Below, piece after piece: positions 1 through 7,709 of a DNA stretch of 64,000 nt. Origin of the DNA: Butyrivibrio sp. MB2005 (GTDB lineage Bacteria > Bacillota > Clostridia > Lachnospirales > Lachnospiraceae); the NCBI RefSeq assembly GCF_000424285.1, contig NZ_AUJP01000021.1, positions 1 through 64,000 of the forward strand, written 5' to 3'. The number at the start of each line of letters is the position of its first letter. Position 1 is the first letter of the stretch. A program made the position numbers and the translations under genes. The notes beneath the pieces were generated by a model. That model did no database searches. It was not told where the DNA came from and worked only from the letters and a program-made list of their open reading frames with translations.

Positions 1-1
1 A

Positions 2-1644
2 TACTCAAACTTCCCACTTGGGAATTGACAGTTGAACCTTGAAAACTCAATAAAAATGCCATCTAAAAAGGCGCAAGCCCAGTATTTGCGGTATAATTGA
101 ATTGACGAGAAACAAAAATACTAGCAAATAAGCGAGGTGCGCCATGTCTATTGTATCACATAACCTGAAAACTGACTATTCCGATGAAATGATTCAGAAC
201 AATGATCTAAATCGGTCAGTGGATTCCTTCATCTCTAAGTTTGAGGTTGTGAAACACCTTTACAGATGTGGCGCAGGCAAAGCCAGAGGCGTTGCAATAA
301 GTGTCATCTTTACATATCTGCTTAAGCTTGTTTTTATGAACAAGAGCATGTATATGCAAATGCATCAGGGGAAGTTCACTGAGGCATTTTCCAAGAACGC
401 AGTATATCGCTTTCTTGACAATCCAAAGGCCAACTGGCAGAAGTACACAATTGAGCTCTCTGCTGACATAATCAACAACATGCTCAGAGATCTTACCAGC
501 AAGGAGCGTCGTGATGCTTTTGTTATTGATGACAGCCTGTTTGACAGGTCTCGTTCTAAGAATGTTGAGCTTTTATCACGAGTTTTTGATCACTGTGGCA
601 AAGGTTATAAAAAAGGCTTCAGGCTCCTGACACTTGGTTGGTCAGATGGAGCAACTTTCCTTCCGATTGACTTCTGCCTGCTTAGTTCAACAAATGAAAA
701 GAACCGTTTCAACTCAGCAAAAGACTTTGACCACAGAACATTGGCTTATCGCAGACGCGAGCAGTCTCAAACTAAATCTACAGATGTTGTTATGCAGCTT
801 CTTGAAAATGCTGTAAAAGCAGGTCATAGTGCCAAGTATGTTCTGTTCGACAGTTGGTTCTCGGAACCGGTTAACATACAGCGAATCAAGAAGATGGGCC
901 TTGATACCATTGCCATGATTAAGAAGAGTTCCAAAATCAATTATCTTGTTGGGGAAGAAAAGCTTAATGTAAAGCAGATCTACTCACGCAACAGAAAACG
1001 TCGCGGCCGCTCCAAATATCTTCTTTCTGTAGATGTGATGCTTGGAAAAGAAGATAAGGTACGTGGTCTTAACCCCATAGAGGCAAAGATTGTTTATGTA
1101 AGGAATCGATCCAACAGGAAGGACTGGCTTGCTATAATTTGCACTGACATGAGCCTTTCTGAAGAAGAGATCATTGCTCAATATGGAAAAAGATGGGCCA
1201 TAGAGGTCTTCTTCAAGACATGCAAGAGTTATCTTCATCTTGTGAAGGAATATCGTGGTCTTTCATTTGATGCAATGTGTGGTCACATAGCTGTTGTTTT
1301 CACAAGATACATGATACTTGCGATTAACCGGAGATATTCTGATGACCAGCGTAGTCTCGGTGAGATATTCTTCTTCATGGTTGATGAGATTGCTGACATC
1401 ACTTTCGATGATTCCATGCAGATCATATTTACTGCACTGTTTGAGGCTATATCAGTTGTGTTCCAGCCTACTGAAGCCAAGATGACTGAGTTCATCAATG
1501 CATTCCTCGGCGGGCTTCCCGATTATATGCAGAGCGCCCTTAGCCCCATGCAAGAGGCTCTGACTGCCTGATGTATATTTGACATGGCATCTTTATTGAG
1601 TTTTCAAGGGACTAATCCACTTTTACAAGTGGGAAGTTTGAGTA
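2..1644 (+). mobile_element. Complete IS4-family insertion sequence
   Basis: About 1.64 kb bounded by perfect 19-bp terminal inverted repeats (2-20 and 1626-1644, core ACTCAAACTTCCCACTTG). A second, internal inverted repeat of 26 bp with one mismatch lies at 37-62 and 1584-1609. One transposase gene fills the interior. No target-site duplication can be judged because only one base lies left of the element in the window. It sits about 15 bp beyond the pnp terminator hairpin, a position that does not disrupt a gene. The intact ORF and ends suggest a recent and possibly active copy. Confidence 0.88.
144..1571 (+). CDS. IS4-family DDE transposase
   Basis: 475-residue transposase that would catalyse cut-and-paste movement of the surrounding element. 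The catalytic signature of the IS4 group is visible near the C-terminal third as Y-(2)-R-(3)-E-(6)-K, in QYGKRWAIEVFFKTCKSY. This carries the third acidic residue. The upstream acidic residues are likely those in VIDDSLFDRS and LFDSWFSEP. GAGGTG precedes the ATG by a few bases. The frame is uninterrupted and lies between matching terminal repeats, so the enzyme is probably functional. Exact subgroup within IS4 is not assigned. Confidence 0.92.
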   Translation: MSIVSHNLKTDYSDEMIQNNDLNRSVDSFISKFEVVKHLYRCGAGKARGVAISVIFTYLLKLVFMNKSMYMQMHQGKFTEAFSKNAVYRFLDNPKANWQKYTIELSADIINNMLRDLTSKERRDAFVIDDSLFDRSRSKNVELLSRVFDHCGKGYKKGFRLLTLGWSDGATFLPIDFCLLSSTNEKNRFNSAKDFDHRTLAYRRREQSQTKSTDVVMQLLENAVKAGHSAKYVLFDSWFSEPVNIQRIKKMGLDTIAMIKKSSKINYLVGEEKLNVKQIYSRNRKRRGRSKYLLSVDVMLGKEDKVRGLNPIEAKIVYVRNRSNRKDWLAIICTDMSLSEEEIIAQYGKRWAIEVFFKTCKSYLHLVKEYRGLSFDAMCGHIAVVFTRYMILAINRRYSDDQRSLGEIFFFMVDEIADITFDDSMQIIFTALFEAISVVFQPTEAKMTEFINAFLGGLPDYMQSALSPMQEALTA

Positions 1645-1649
1645 AAATA

Positions 1650-1680
1650 TTAAAAAGGAGATGCGAGCACTCGCATCCCC
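1650..1680 (-). terminator. Intrinsic terminator of pnp
   Basis: Inverted repeat GATGCGAG/CTCGCATC (1660-1677), followed on the minus strand by TCCTTTTTAATATTTT. It ends the rpsO-pnp transcript just before the insertion sequence. Confidence 0.7.
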
Positions 1681-1755
1681 TATATTTTACCATATTTCGC
1701 CATCATCCGTCAGCATAGCTGACACCCTCTCTTGCGGGAGAAAACAGGCTTAGTA

Positions 1756-3843
1756 TTATTTCTGAGCTACGTCCTTCATTGAGAAGCTGATTCTTCCCAT
1801 GCGGTCCTTACCAAGGCAAACAACCTTAACTTCATCGCCAAGAGTAAGTACATCTTCTACGTGGTCGATTCTCTCGTTTGCGATCTTGCTGATATGAACC
1901 ATTCCCTCTTTGCCGGGAGCGAACTCAACAAATGCGCCGAACTCCTTGATGCTTACAACCTTACCTGTGAATACCTGGCCTTTCTCAAAGTCAGTAGTAA
2001 TGATGTTGATCATGTCGATAGCCTGCTGCATCATATCCTTATCTTCGCCGCAGATGCTAACCTGACCGTCATCTGTGATATCAATCTTAACACCTGTACG
2101 AGCGATGATCTCGTTGATGGTCTTTCCTCTCTGACCTACAACATCACCGATTCTATCAGGATCGATCTCGATAGAGATGATCTTAGGAGCGTACTGGCTA
2201 ACTTCCTTACGAGGCTCTGCAATAGCCTTGCTCATGCACTCATCCATGATGAAGAGACGAGCTTCACGACACTGTGAAATAGCCTGCTCAACGATAGCCT
2301 TTGTAAGACCGTGGATCTTGATATCCATCTGAATAGCTGTAATACCGTCCTTAGTACCTGTTACCTTGAAGTCCATGTCTCCGAAGAAGTCCTCAAGACC
2401 CTGGATATCTGTAAGTACTACGAAATCATCATCTGTATCGCCTGTTACAAGACCACAGCTGATACCTGCAACCATCTTCTTGATCGGTACACCGGCAGCC
2501 ATAAGTGACATACATGATGCACATGTGGAAGCCATTGATGTAGAACCGTTACTCTCAAATGTCTCTGATACGCAGCGGATTGCATAAGGGAACTCTTCCT
2601 CTGAAGGAAGTACAGGAAGGAGTGCTCTCTCTGCAAGTGCTCCGTGTCCGATCTCACGACGTCCCGGTCCTCTTGAAACCTTAGTCTCACCAACTGAGTA
2701 TGACGGGAAGTTGTACTGGTGGATATATCTCTTACCTGTTACGTAAGGATCAAGTCCCTCAACCTTCTGCATCTCTGAAAGAGGAGCAAGTGTTGTAACG
2801 TCACAGATCTGTGTCTGTCCACGAGTGAACATAGCACTTCCGTGTACTCTGGGAATAAGATCGATCTCTGCTGAAAGAGGACGAATCTGCTTGATGTCTC
2901 TTCCATCAGGTCTCTTGTGATCCTTAAGGATCATCTTACGAACAGTCTTCTTCTCATACTGATAAATAGCCTCACCGAGAATTGCGAGCCACTCTTCGTT
3001 GTCTGCAAACTTCTCTTCAAGACGCTCTGTGATCTCAGCGATATTAGCTTCGCGCTGCTGCTTCTCATCTGTGAATACAGCCTTCTCCATCTCATCCTGA
3101 GGAACTACTTCCTTGATTGCATCAAAGAGTTCCTGAGGAACTGCGCAGCTCTCATACTCATGCTTAGGCTTACCAACCTCTGCAACGATACCCTTGATGA
3201 ACTCAATGAGCTTAAGGTTTACATCATGTGCAAGATAGATAGCTTCCTTCATCTTCTCTTCAGGAACCTCGTTACATCCTGCCTCGATCATGATAACCTT
3301 CTCACCTACAGAAGCAACTGTAAGACGCATATCGCCTGTATCCCACTGCTCCTGTGAAGGGTTAACCACGAACTCTCCATCAACAAGACCGATCTGTGTC
3401 ATAGCGCAGGGACCGTCGAAAGGAATATCTGAAATTGATACTGCTACAGAAGAACCGATCATAGCTACAAGCTCAGGACGGCACTCCTTGTCTACTGACA
3501 TAACCATATCTTCGATTGTTACGTCGTTGCGGTAGTCCTTAGGGAAAAGAGGACGCATGGGTCTGTCGATTACACGGCTTGTGAGAATTGCATTCTCAGA
3601 AGGCTTACCCTCACGCTTGTTAAATCCTCCGGGGAACTTACCGATAGAATAAAACTTCTCGCTGTACTCAACGCTGAGCGGGAAGAAATCGATTCCATCT
3701 CTGGGCTTAGCTGATGCTGTTGCAGTACAAAGAACAGTTGTATCACCGTACTTCATGAATGCACATCCGTTAGCCTGTTTTCCTACTTTGCCGATCTCCA
3801 CTGTAAGTGTACGTCCGGCCAGTTCTGTTGAAAATGTTTTCAT
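1756..3843 (-). CDS. pnp: Polynucleotide phosphorylase
   Basis: 3'-5' phosphorolytic exoribonuclease of the RNA degradation machinery; it releases nucleoside diphosphates from RNA. About 695 residues, the usual length. Two RNase PH domains lie in the first ~540 residues (FPGGFNKREGKP, then RPDGRDIKQIRPL and FETFESNGS-type core). They are followed by a KH domain (IGDVVGQRGKTINEI) and a C-terminal S1 domain (GKVVSIKEFGAFVEF). The second of two close ATGs is chosen because AAGGAG is 6 bases before it; the first ATG directly abuts the SD. It follows rpsO, the conserved bacterial order, with a structured spacer between them. Confidence 0.97.
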   Translation of the reverse strand: MKTFSTELAGRTLTVEIGKVGKQANGCAFMKYGDTTVLCTATASAKPRDGIDFFPLSVEYSEKFYSIGKFPGGFNKREGKPSENAILTSRVIDRPMRPLFPKDYRNDVTIEDMVMSVDKECRPELVAMIGSSVAVSISDIPFDGPCAMTQIGLVDGEFVVNPSQEQWDTGDMRLTVASVGEKVIMIEAGCNEVPEEKMKEAIYLAHDVNLKLIEFIKGIVAEVGKPKHEYESCAVPQELFDAIKEVVPQDEMEKAVFTDEKQQREANIAEITERLEEKFADNEEWLAILGEAIYQYEKKTVRKMILKDHKRPDGRDIKQIRPLSAEIDLIPRVHGSAMFTRGQTQICDVTTLAPLSEMQKVEGLDPYVTGKRYIHQYNFPSYSVGETKVSRGPGRREIGHGALAERALLPVLPSEEEFPYAIRCVSETFESNGSTSMASTCASCMSLMAAGVPIKKMVAGISCGLVTGDTDDDFVVLTDIQGLEDFFGDMDFKVTGTKDGITAIQMDIKIHGLTKAIVEQAISQCREARLFIMDECMSKAIAEPRKEVSQYAPKIISIEIDPDRIGDVVGQRGKTINEIIARTGVKIDITDDGQVSICGEDKDMMQQAIDMINIITTDFEKGQVFTGKVVSIKEFGAFVEFAPGKEGMVHISKIANERIDHVEDVLTLGDEVKVVCLGKDRMGRISFSMKDVAQK

Positions 3844-3930
3844 ATTCATCTCCTTCTTGCGCCATCCTCGGGCGCATAAACATATGTAAACTATATTAGT
3901 TATCGCATTAAATAGAGCATACGTTTGCTT

Positions 3931-3981
3931 AAAAAAGAATAAAGGCGGCTAAGCCGATCATTTCTGACCGGCATCCCCGCC
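3931..3981 (-). terminator. Hairpin between rpsO and pnp (partial terminator or processing site)
   Basis: On the minus strand, stem GCCGGTCA-gaaa-TGATCGGC is extended outward by GGCGG/CCGCC and followed by TTTATTCTTTTTT. It looks like an intrinsic terminator, yet pnp follows 90 bp later. In other bacteria the rpsO-pnp spacer holds an RNase III site through which PNPase autoregulates; a similar role here is inference. Confidence 0.7.
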
Positions 3982-3999
3982 CTATTTTTACTCTGGAAA

Positions 4000-4266
4000 T
4001 TACTTTCTAAGTCCAAGATCAGCGATAAGCTTACGATACTTCTCAAGGTCCTTCTTCTTGAGGTATGCAAGAAGAGCACGTCTTCTACCAACCATCTTAA
4101 GAAGTCCTCTTCTTGAGTGGTGATCCTTGGGATGAGTATTAAGGTGCTCGTTAAGCTCCTTGATACGTGTTGTAAGGATAGCTACCTGAACCTCAGGTGA
4201 ACCTGTGTCGCCTGCGCTTCTGGCAAACTTATCAATAACCTCTGTCTTCTTTTCCTTTGTAATCAT
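4000..4266 (-). CDS. rpsO: 30S ribosomal protein S15
   Basis: 88 residues, the canonical S15 length. It binds 16S rRNA in the platform of the small subunit early in assembly. The family core is easily recognised ([37 protein letters not shown]). AAGGAG stands before the ATG. Its own promoter overlaps the end of ribF and gives a leader of about 100 nt, suggesting expression independent of the upstream operon and probable feedback by S15 on its leader. Confidence 0.98.
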   Translation of the reverse strand: MITKEKKTEVIDKFARSAGDTGSPEVQVAILTTRIKELNEHLNTHPKDHHSRRGLLKMVGRRRALLAYLKKKDLEKYRKLIADLGLRK

Positions 4267-4370
4267 GTTCTATTCTCCTTTTAATTACAATTTGCCGTAT
4301 ACCAGGAAGCGGTTGGAGTGACCATCATCCGAGTATCGGTAATAACGTTACTCATTTCTCATGCGAGAAA
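4267..4370 (-). promoter_or_regulatory. rpsO 5' leader (probable S15-responsive RNA)
   Basis: About 100 nt between the predicted start of transcription and the rpsO ATG, with no ORF. The 5' part forms the hairpin ATTTCTC-GCAT-GAGAAAT. S15 commonly represses its own mRNA through a leader structure, although the structures differ between lineages. The match here is positional, not a recognised motif. Confidence 0.4.
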
Positions 4371-4377
4371 TCATTTG

Positions 4378-4406
4378 ATTCTACCATACCTAATTAATCT
4401 TGTAAA
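4378..4406 (-). promoter_or_regulatory. Promoter of rpsO-pnp
   Basis: TTTACA (4401-4406), 17-bp spacer, TAGAAT (4378-4383) on the minus strand. It overlaps the ribF stop codon region. Confidence 0.65.
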
Positions 4407-5323
4407 GATATAAAGAAATTTCTTCCTGCTTCAAGATCCAAATCCATCTGAGCCTTAAGTGCATTCACATCAGAAAATCTCTGCTCTTTCCTGTGGAATG
4501 TCAAAAGAGCGATTTCTAAATACTTGCCGTATAAATCTTCATCAAGATCATAAATATATGTCTCAACACTGACCTGTCCGCTGTTTGAAACGGTAGGTCT
4601 GCAGCCGATGTTGGTCATGCCATGGAAAACGCGGCCATCAATCCTAACCTCTGAAAAATATACTCCGTAGGGAGGAAGACATTTTTCATCAGGCGGAAGC
4701 AGATTAACTGTAGGAAAACCTATGGTTCTGCCAAGCTTTTTGCCATGTTCCACAAATCCGCCCACGTAATAATGCTCTCCTAAAAGCTCTGTGGCCCTTT
4801 CCATCTCTGCCTGCATTATTTCTTCTTTTATAAAGCTGGAGCTTACATTTCGTCCAAACATCTGAAGTTTCTTAATGGCGTGAGTCCTGTATGAGAGCTC
4901 CGGTGCAAGCTCGTTCAAAAGTGCAAAATCACCTTTTCCCTTATATCCATAGGACAGATCATCACCTGCAGCCACATAAGCCACATTCATCTGCTCATGA
5001 AGAATCTTTCTGACAAAATCCTCCGGAGCAGTATGAGCTGTCGTTTCATCCATAGGAAATTCCACAAGGATATCTATTCCGAGCTTCTCAAATTTCCTTC
5101 TCTTCTCATCCCTTGTAAGGAGCTGCGGCTGAACCTTTTTTGAAAAAAATACTGCCGGCGAGGGATCAAAAGTGAAAATTGTCGCCTTCATTCCCTGCTC
5201 TTTTTTATCAAGGATGTGCTTAAGGAGCTTCTGATGGCCCATGTGGATACCGTCGAATTTGCCAATGGCAACCGCGGTCTTATCTTCTATATGAAATTGT
5301 CTCTCTCCGGATATTATCCGCAT
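4394..5323 (-). CDS. ribF: Bifunctional riboflavin kinase / FAD synthetase
   Basis: Converts riboflavin to FMN and then FAD. 309 residues, typical for RibF. The N-terminal nucleotidyltransferase half carries AIGKFDGIHMGHQKLL, with the HxGH-like motif, around residues 18-33. The C-terminal kinase half carries GRTIGFPTVNL near residue 200. AGAGG lies 5 bases before ATG. It follows truB by 25 bp in the operon, the usual Firmicutes truB-ribF arrangement. Confidence 0.96.
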   Translation of the reverse strand: MRIISGERQFHIEDKTAVAIGKFDGIHMGHQKLLKHILDKKEQGMKATIFTFDPSPAVFFSKKVQPQLLTRDEKRRKFEKLGIDILVEFPMDETTAHTAPEDFVRKILHEQMNVAYVAAGDDLSYGYKGKGDFALLNELAPELSYRTHAIKKLQMFGRNVSSSFIKEEIMQAEMERATELLGEHYYVGGFVEHGKKLGRTIGFPTVNLLPPDEKCLPPYGVYFSEVRIDGRVFHGMTNIGCRPTVSNSGQVSVETYIYDLDEDLYGKYLEIALLTFHRKEQRFSDVNALKAQMDLDLEAGRNFFISLQD

Positions 5324-5348
5324 AGTGCCTCTTTCCTGCTAAATACCA

Positions 5349-6299
5349 TCAAACAGTATAGAAAAACTTCTCTACTCTGAACATACCTGTTCTCTCGTCG
5401 CATTTATAGATTCCAAAAAATGCTCCGTCTTCGCCGTAAACTCTCACTCTTGTTCCGTCTGCATAGAGTTTCTCGGGTTCAACAAAATCCTGCTCATCCT
5501 CGGGAGCTTCACTTACAAGATCCGTAACCTTGAAGCCGTTTCCATTTTCAAGTTTTTTCCTAAAGTCGTCCTTTACGATGCAATAATCAAGATCTCTGAA
5601 AAGACTCTCTGTGGATGCAACTATTTCATCCACTCTGCCCTCGTCACGAAGCTGTTCGATCTGATCAAGAGTGTGGGCTGTCTCCAAATGGAAGCTTCCT
5701 ACAGCTGTTCTTGTAAGATGCTCCATAGCAGCGCCGCAGCCAAGAGCCTCACCTATATCATTGCAAAGAGTTCTGATATATGTTCCCTTTGAGCACTTAA
5801 CCTCCATGGTGAAAATATGCTCATCCTGAAGGTGACTCTCATCGAGAATAGTGATTGCCTGAATGTTGATCCTTCTGGGCTTTCTCTCAACTTCCTTGCC
5901 CTGTCTTGCAAGCTCATAGAGCTTCTTACCATTTATTTTTATGGCCGAATACATGGGTGGAATCTGATCGTACTCACCCACGAATTTCTTCACTGTCTCG
6001 TGAAGCTTTTCGCTACTTACATTAACTTCAGATTCTGACAGTATTCTTCCGGACATATCCTGTGTATCTGTGGTGACGCCAAGCCTGCAAACAGCGATGT
6101 ACTCTTTATCGTGATCTGTGAGCATATCGCAAAGCTTGGTGCCGTTACCGACACAAATAACAAGAACCCCGACCGCATCCGGATCAAGGGTCCCTGTATG
6201 TCCAATCTTTTTCATTTTCAAAATGCCGCGGAGACGGGCCACCACATCACTGGATGTATAACCGGCCTCCTTGTATACATTTATAAGTCCGTTGTACAT
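5349..6299 (-). CDS. truB: tRNA pseudouridine(55) synthase
   Basis: Isomerises U55 in the T-loop of tRNAs. 316 residues. The catalytic aspartate is in HTGTLDPDAVGVL (D39), and further TruB motifs follow (QIPPMYSAIKINGKKLYELAR, CSKGTYIRTL). The start has GGAG 6 bases upstream. It lies 22 bp after nrnA in the same operon. Confidence 0.96.
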   Translation of the reverse strand: MYNGLINVYKEAGYTSSDVVARLRGILKMKKIGHTGTLDPDAVGVLVICVGNGTKLCDMLTDHDKEYIAVCRLGVTTDTQDMSGRILSESEVNVSSEKLHETVKKFVGEYDQIPPMYSAIKINGKKLYELARQGKEVERKPRRINIQAITILDESHLQDEHIFTMEVKCSKGTYIRTLCNDIGEALGCGAAMEHLTRTAVGSFHLETAHTLDQIEQLRDEGRVDEIVASTESLFRDLDYCIVKDDFRKKLENGNGFKVTDLVSEAPEDEQDFVEPEKLYADGTRVRVYGEDGAFFGIYKCDERTGMFRVEKFFYTV

Positions 6300-6321
6300 T
6301 TATTTCTCCAAAGACAAAATG

Positions 6322-7287
6322 TCATTTTACAACATTTATGCCCTTCAAATCCTTCTCAATATACTCTGAAAGATTGTTGATAATATCATGCTGCGTTCCG
6401 TTCATGGTGCAGCCTGCAGCTCTTGCGTGACCGCCACCGCCGAAAAGCTCGGCAATCTTCGCCACATTGACCTTGCCCTTGGAACGAAGACTTACCTTGT
6501 ACTCCATGCTGCCAATCTCGTAGATAAAGATAGCGCACTCGGTACCTGTGGTCAGAAGGAGCTGACTTACAATTCCGTCAAGATCAGATGACTGAGCCAT
6601 ATAGAAATCCATAGTCTGCTTGGATATAACGCTCACTATGCATTCGCCGTCCATAAAGAGCATGCTCTCAAGAAGCGCTCTTCCAAGGATCTGATTCTGA
6701 ACGTAACTCTTTTCATAAAATACATGGTCTATGAGGGCGCCAAAATCAAAGCCAAAGCTTATAAGATCTGCCGCAACCTTCATAGTATCAGGCGAAGTAT
6801 TGGAGTACTTGAAAACTCCCGTATCTGTCACGATACCCATGTAAATAGCCTGAGCAATGGAAACATCAAGCTTCTCTCTGTCCATGCAATTGTAGACCAG
6901 CTCTGAAGCTGAGCTTGCTGTAGGAACTATGTAATTCTCATCACCTGTTCCTGTGTTGCTGACATGATGATCGATATTGATCTTCTTTTTAGCAGCATCG
7001 AAAAACTTCTCAGCATCACCAAGTCTTTCTTTTCCACAATCAAGGGCAAAAAAAACATCATAGCTGTCCACATCAGATGTAAAATCAGAATTTATCTCGT
7101 CTGTACTATCAATTATCCTGTAGCTCTCCGGAATCTTATCCAAAAAGATATCTACTTTCAAATCCGCAAAATTCTTTTTAAGGTAAAGATAAAGAGCCAT
7201 GGTGGAGCCGACACAATCGCCATCCGGTCTGATATGGCCGCCTATTCCAACGGTTTTTGCGCCTGCTACTATTTCATCAATTCTCAT
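6322..7287 (-). CDS. nrnA: DHH-family oligoribonuclease / pAp phosphatase
   Basis: Degrades 2-5-mer RNA (nanoRNA) and dephosphorylates pAp; Firmicutes use NrnA in place of Orn. The protein has 321 residues. Metal-binding motifs are visible: RPDGDCVGS near residue 20, the signature DHH in NIDHHVSN, and the DHHA1 glycine motif GGGGHARAAGC near the C-terminus. It sits between rbfA and truB, which is the common place for nrnA in clostridia. AGAGG is 7 bases before the ATG. Confidence 0.92.
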   Translation of the reverse strand: MRIDEIVAGAKTVGIGGHIRPDGDCVGSTMALYLYLKKNFADLKVDIFLDKIPESYRIIDSTDEINSDFTSDVDSYDVFFALDCGKERLGDAEKFFDAAKKKINIDHHVSNTGTGDENYIVPTASSASELVYNCMDREKLDVSIAQAIYMGIVTDTGVFKYSNTSPDTMKVAADLISFGFDFGALIDHVFYEKSYVQNQILGRALLESMLFMDGECIVSVISKQTMDFYMAQSSDLDGIVSQLLLTTGTECAIFIYEIGSMEYKVSLRSKGKVNVAKIAELFGGGGHARAAGCTMNGTQHDIINNLSEYIEKDLKGINVVK

Positions 7288-7304
7288 TCTTCTACCTCTA
7301 AGTT

Positions 7305-7709
7305 TTACTCTTCTGTTTCCTGTTCCTCAGTTTCGCCTCTGGCAGCTCTTGCCTCAGCGTCCTTAGCAGCAACCTCATCGATGATCTTAGACATATTGAT
7401 GGCGTATTCGATGGAATCGTCCATGATAAATCTAAGCTCGGGAGTATTGCGCATATTAAGTTCTTTTGCAACGGTGCTGCGGATATAGCCCGCAGCAGAC
7501 TTAAGACCTTCTTCTGTGCGGAGTCTGTCTTCGTCGTTACCCATGACAGATATCCATACCTTACAGGTCTTAAGGTCCGGTGCAACCTCGACATCCATTA
7601 CAGATGTCATAGGACTGATTCTGGGGTCCTTACTGAATCTAATGGCCTCAGAAATAACTTTTTGTACTTCTCCGTTGATTCGGATGTTTTTAATACTGTT
7701 TTTTCTCAT
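7305..7709 (-). CDS. rbfA: 30S ribosome-binding factor A
   Basis: Assembly factor that binds immature 30S subunits near the 16S 5' domain. 134 residues, with the family core (RINGEVQKVISEAIRF, DPRISPMTSVMDVEV, RNTPELRFIMDDSIEYA). Its ATG overlaps the infB stop by one base (TAATG), so translation is probably coupled. The acidic C-terminal tail is ordinary. Confidence 0.95.
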   Translation of the reverse strand: MRKNSIKNIRINGEVQKVISEAIRFSKDPRISPMTSVMDVEVAPDLKTCKVWISVMGNDEDRLRTEEGLKSAAGYIRSTVAKELNMRNTPELRFIMDDSIEYAINMSKIIDEVAAKDAEARAARGETEEQETEE

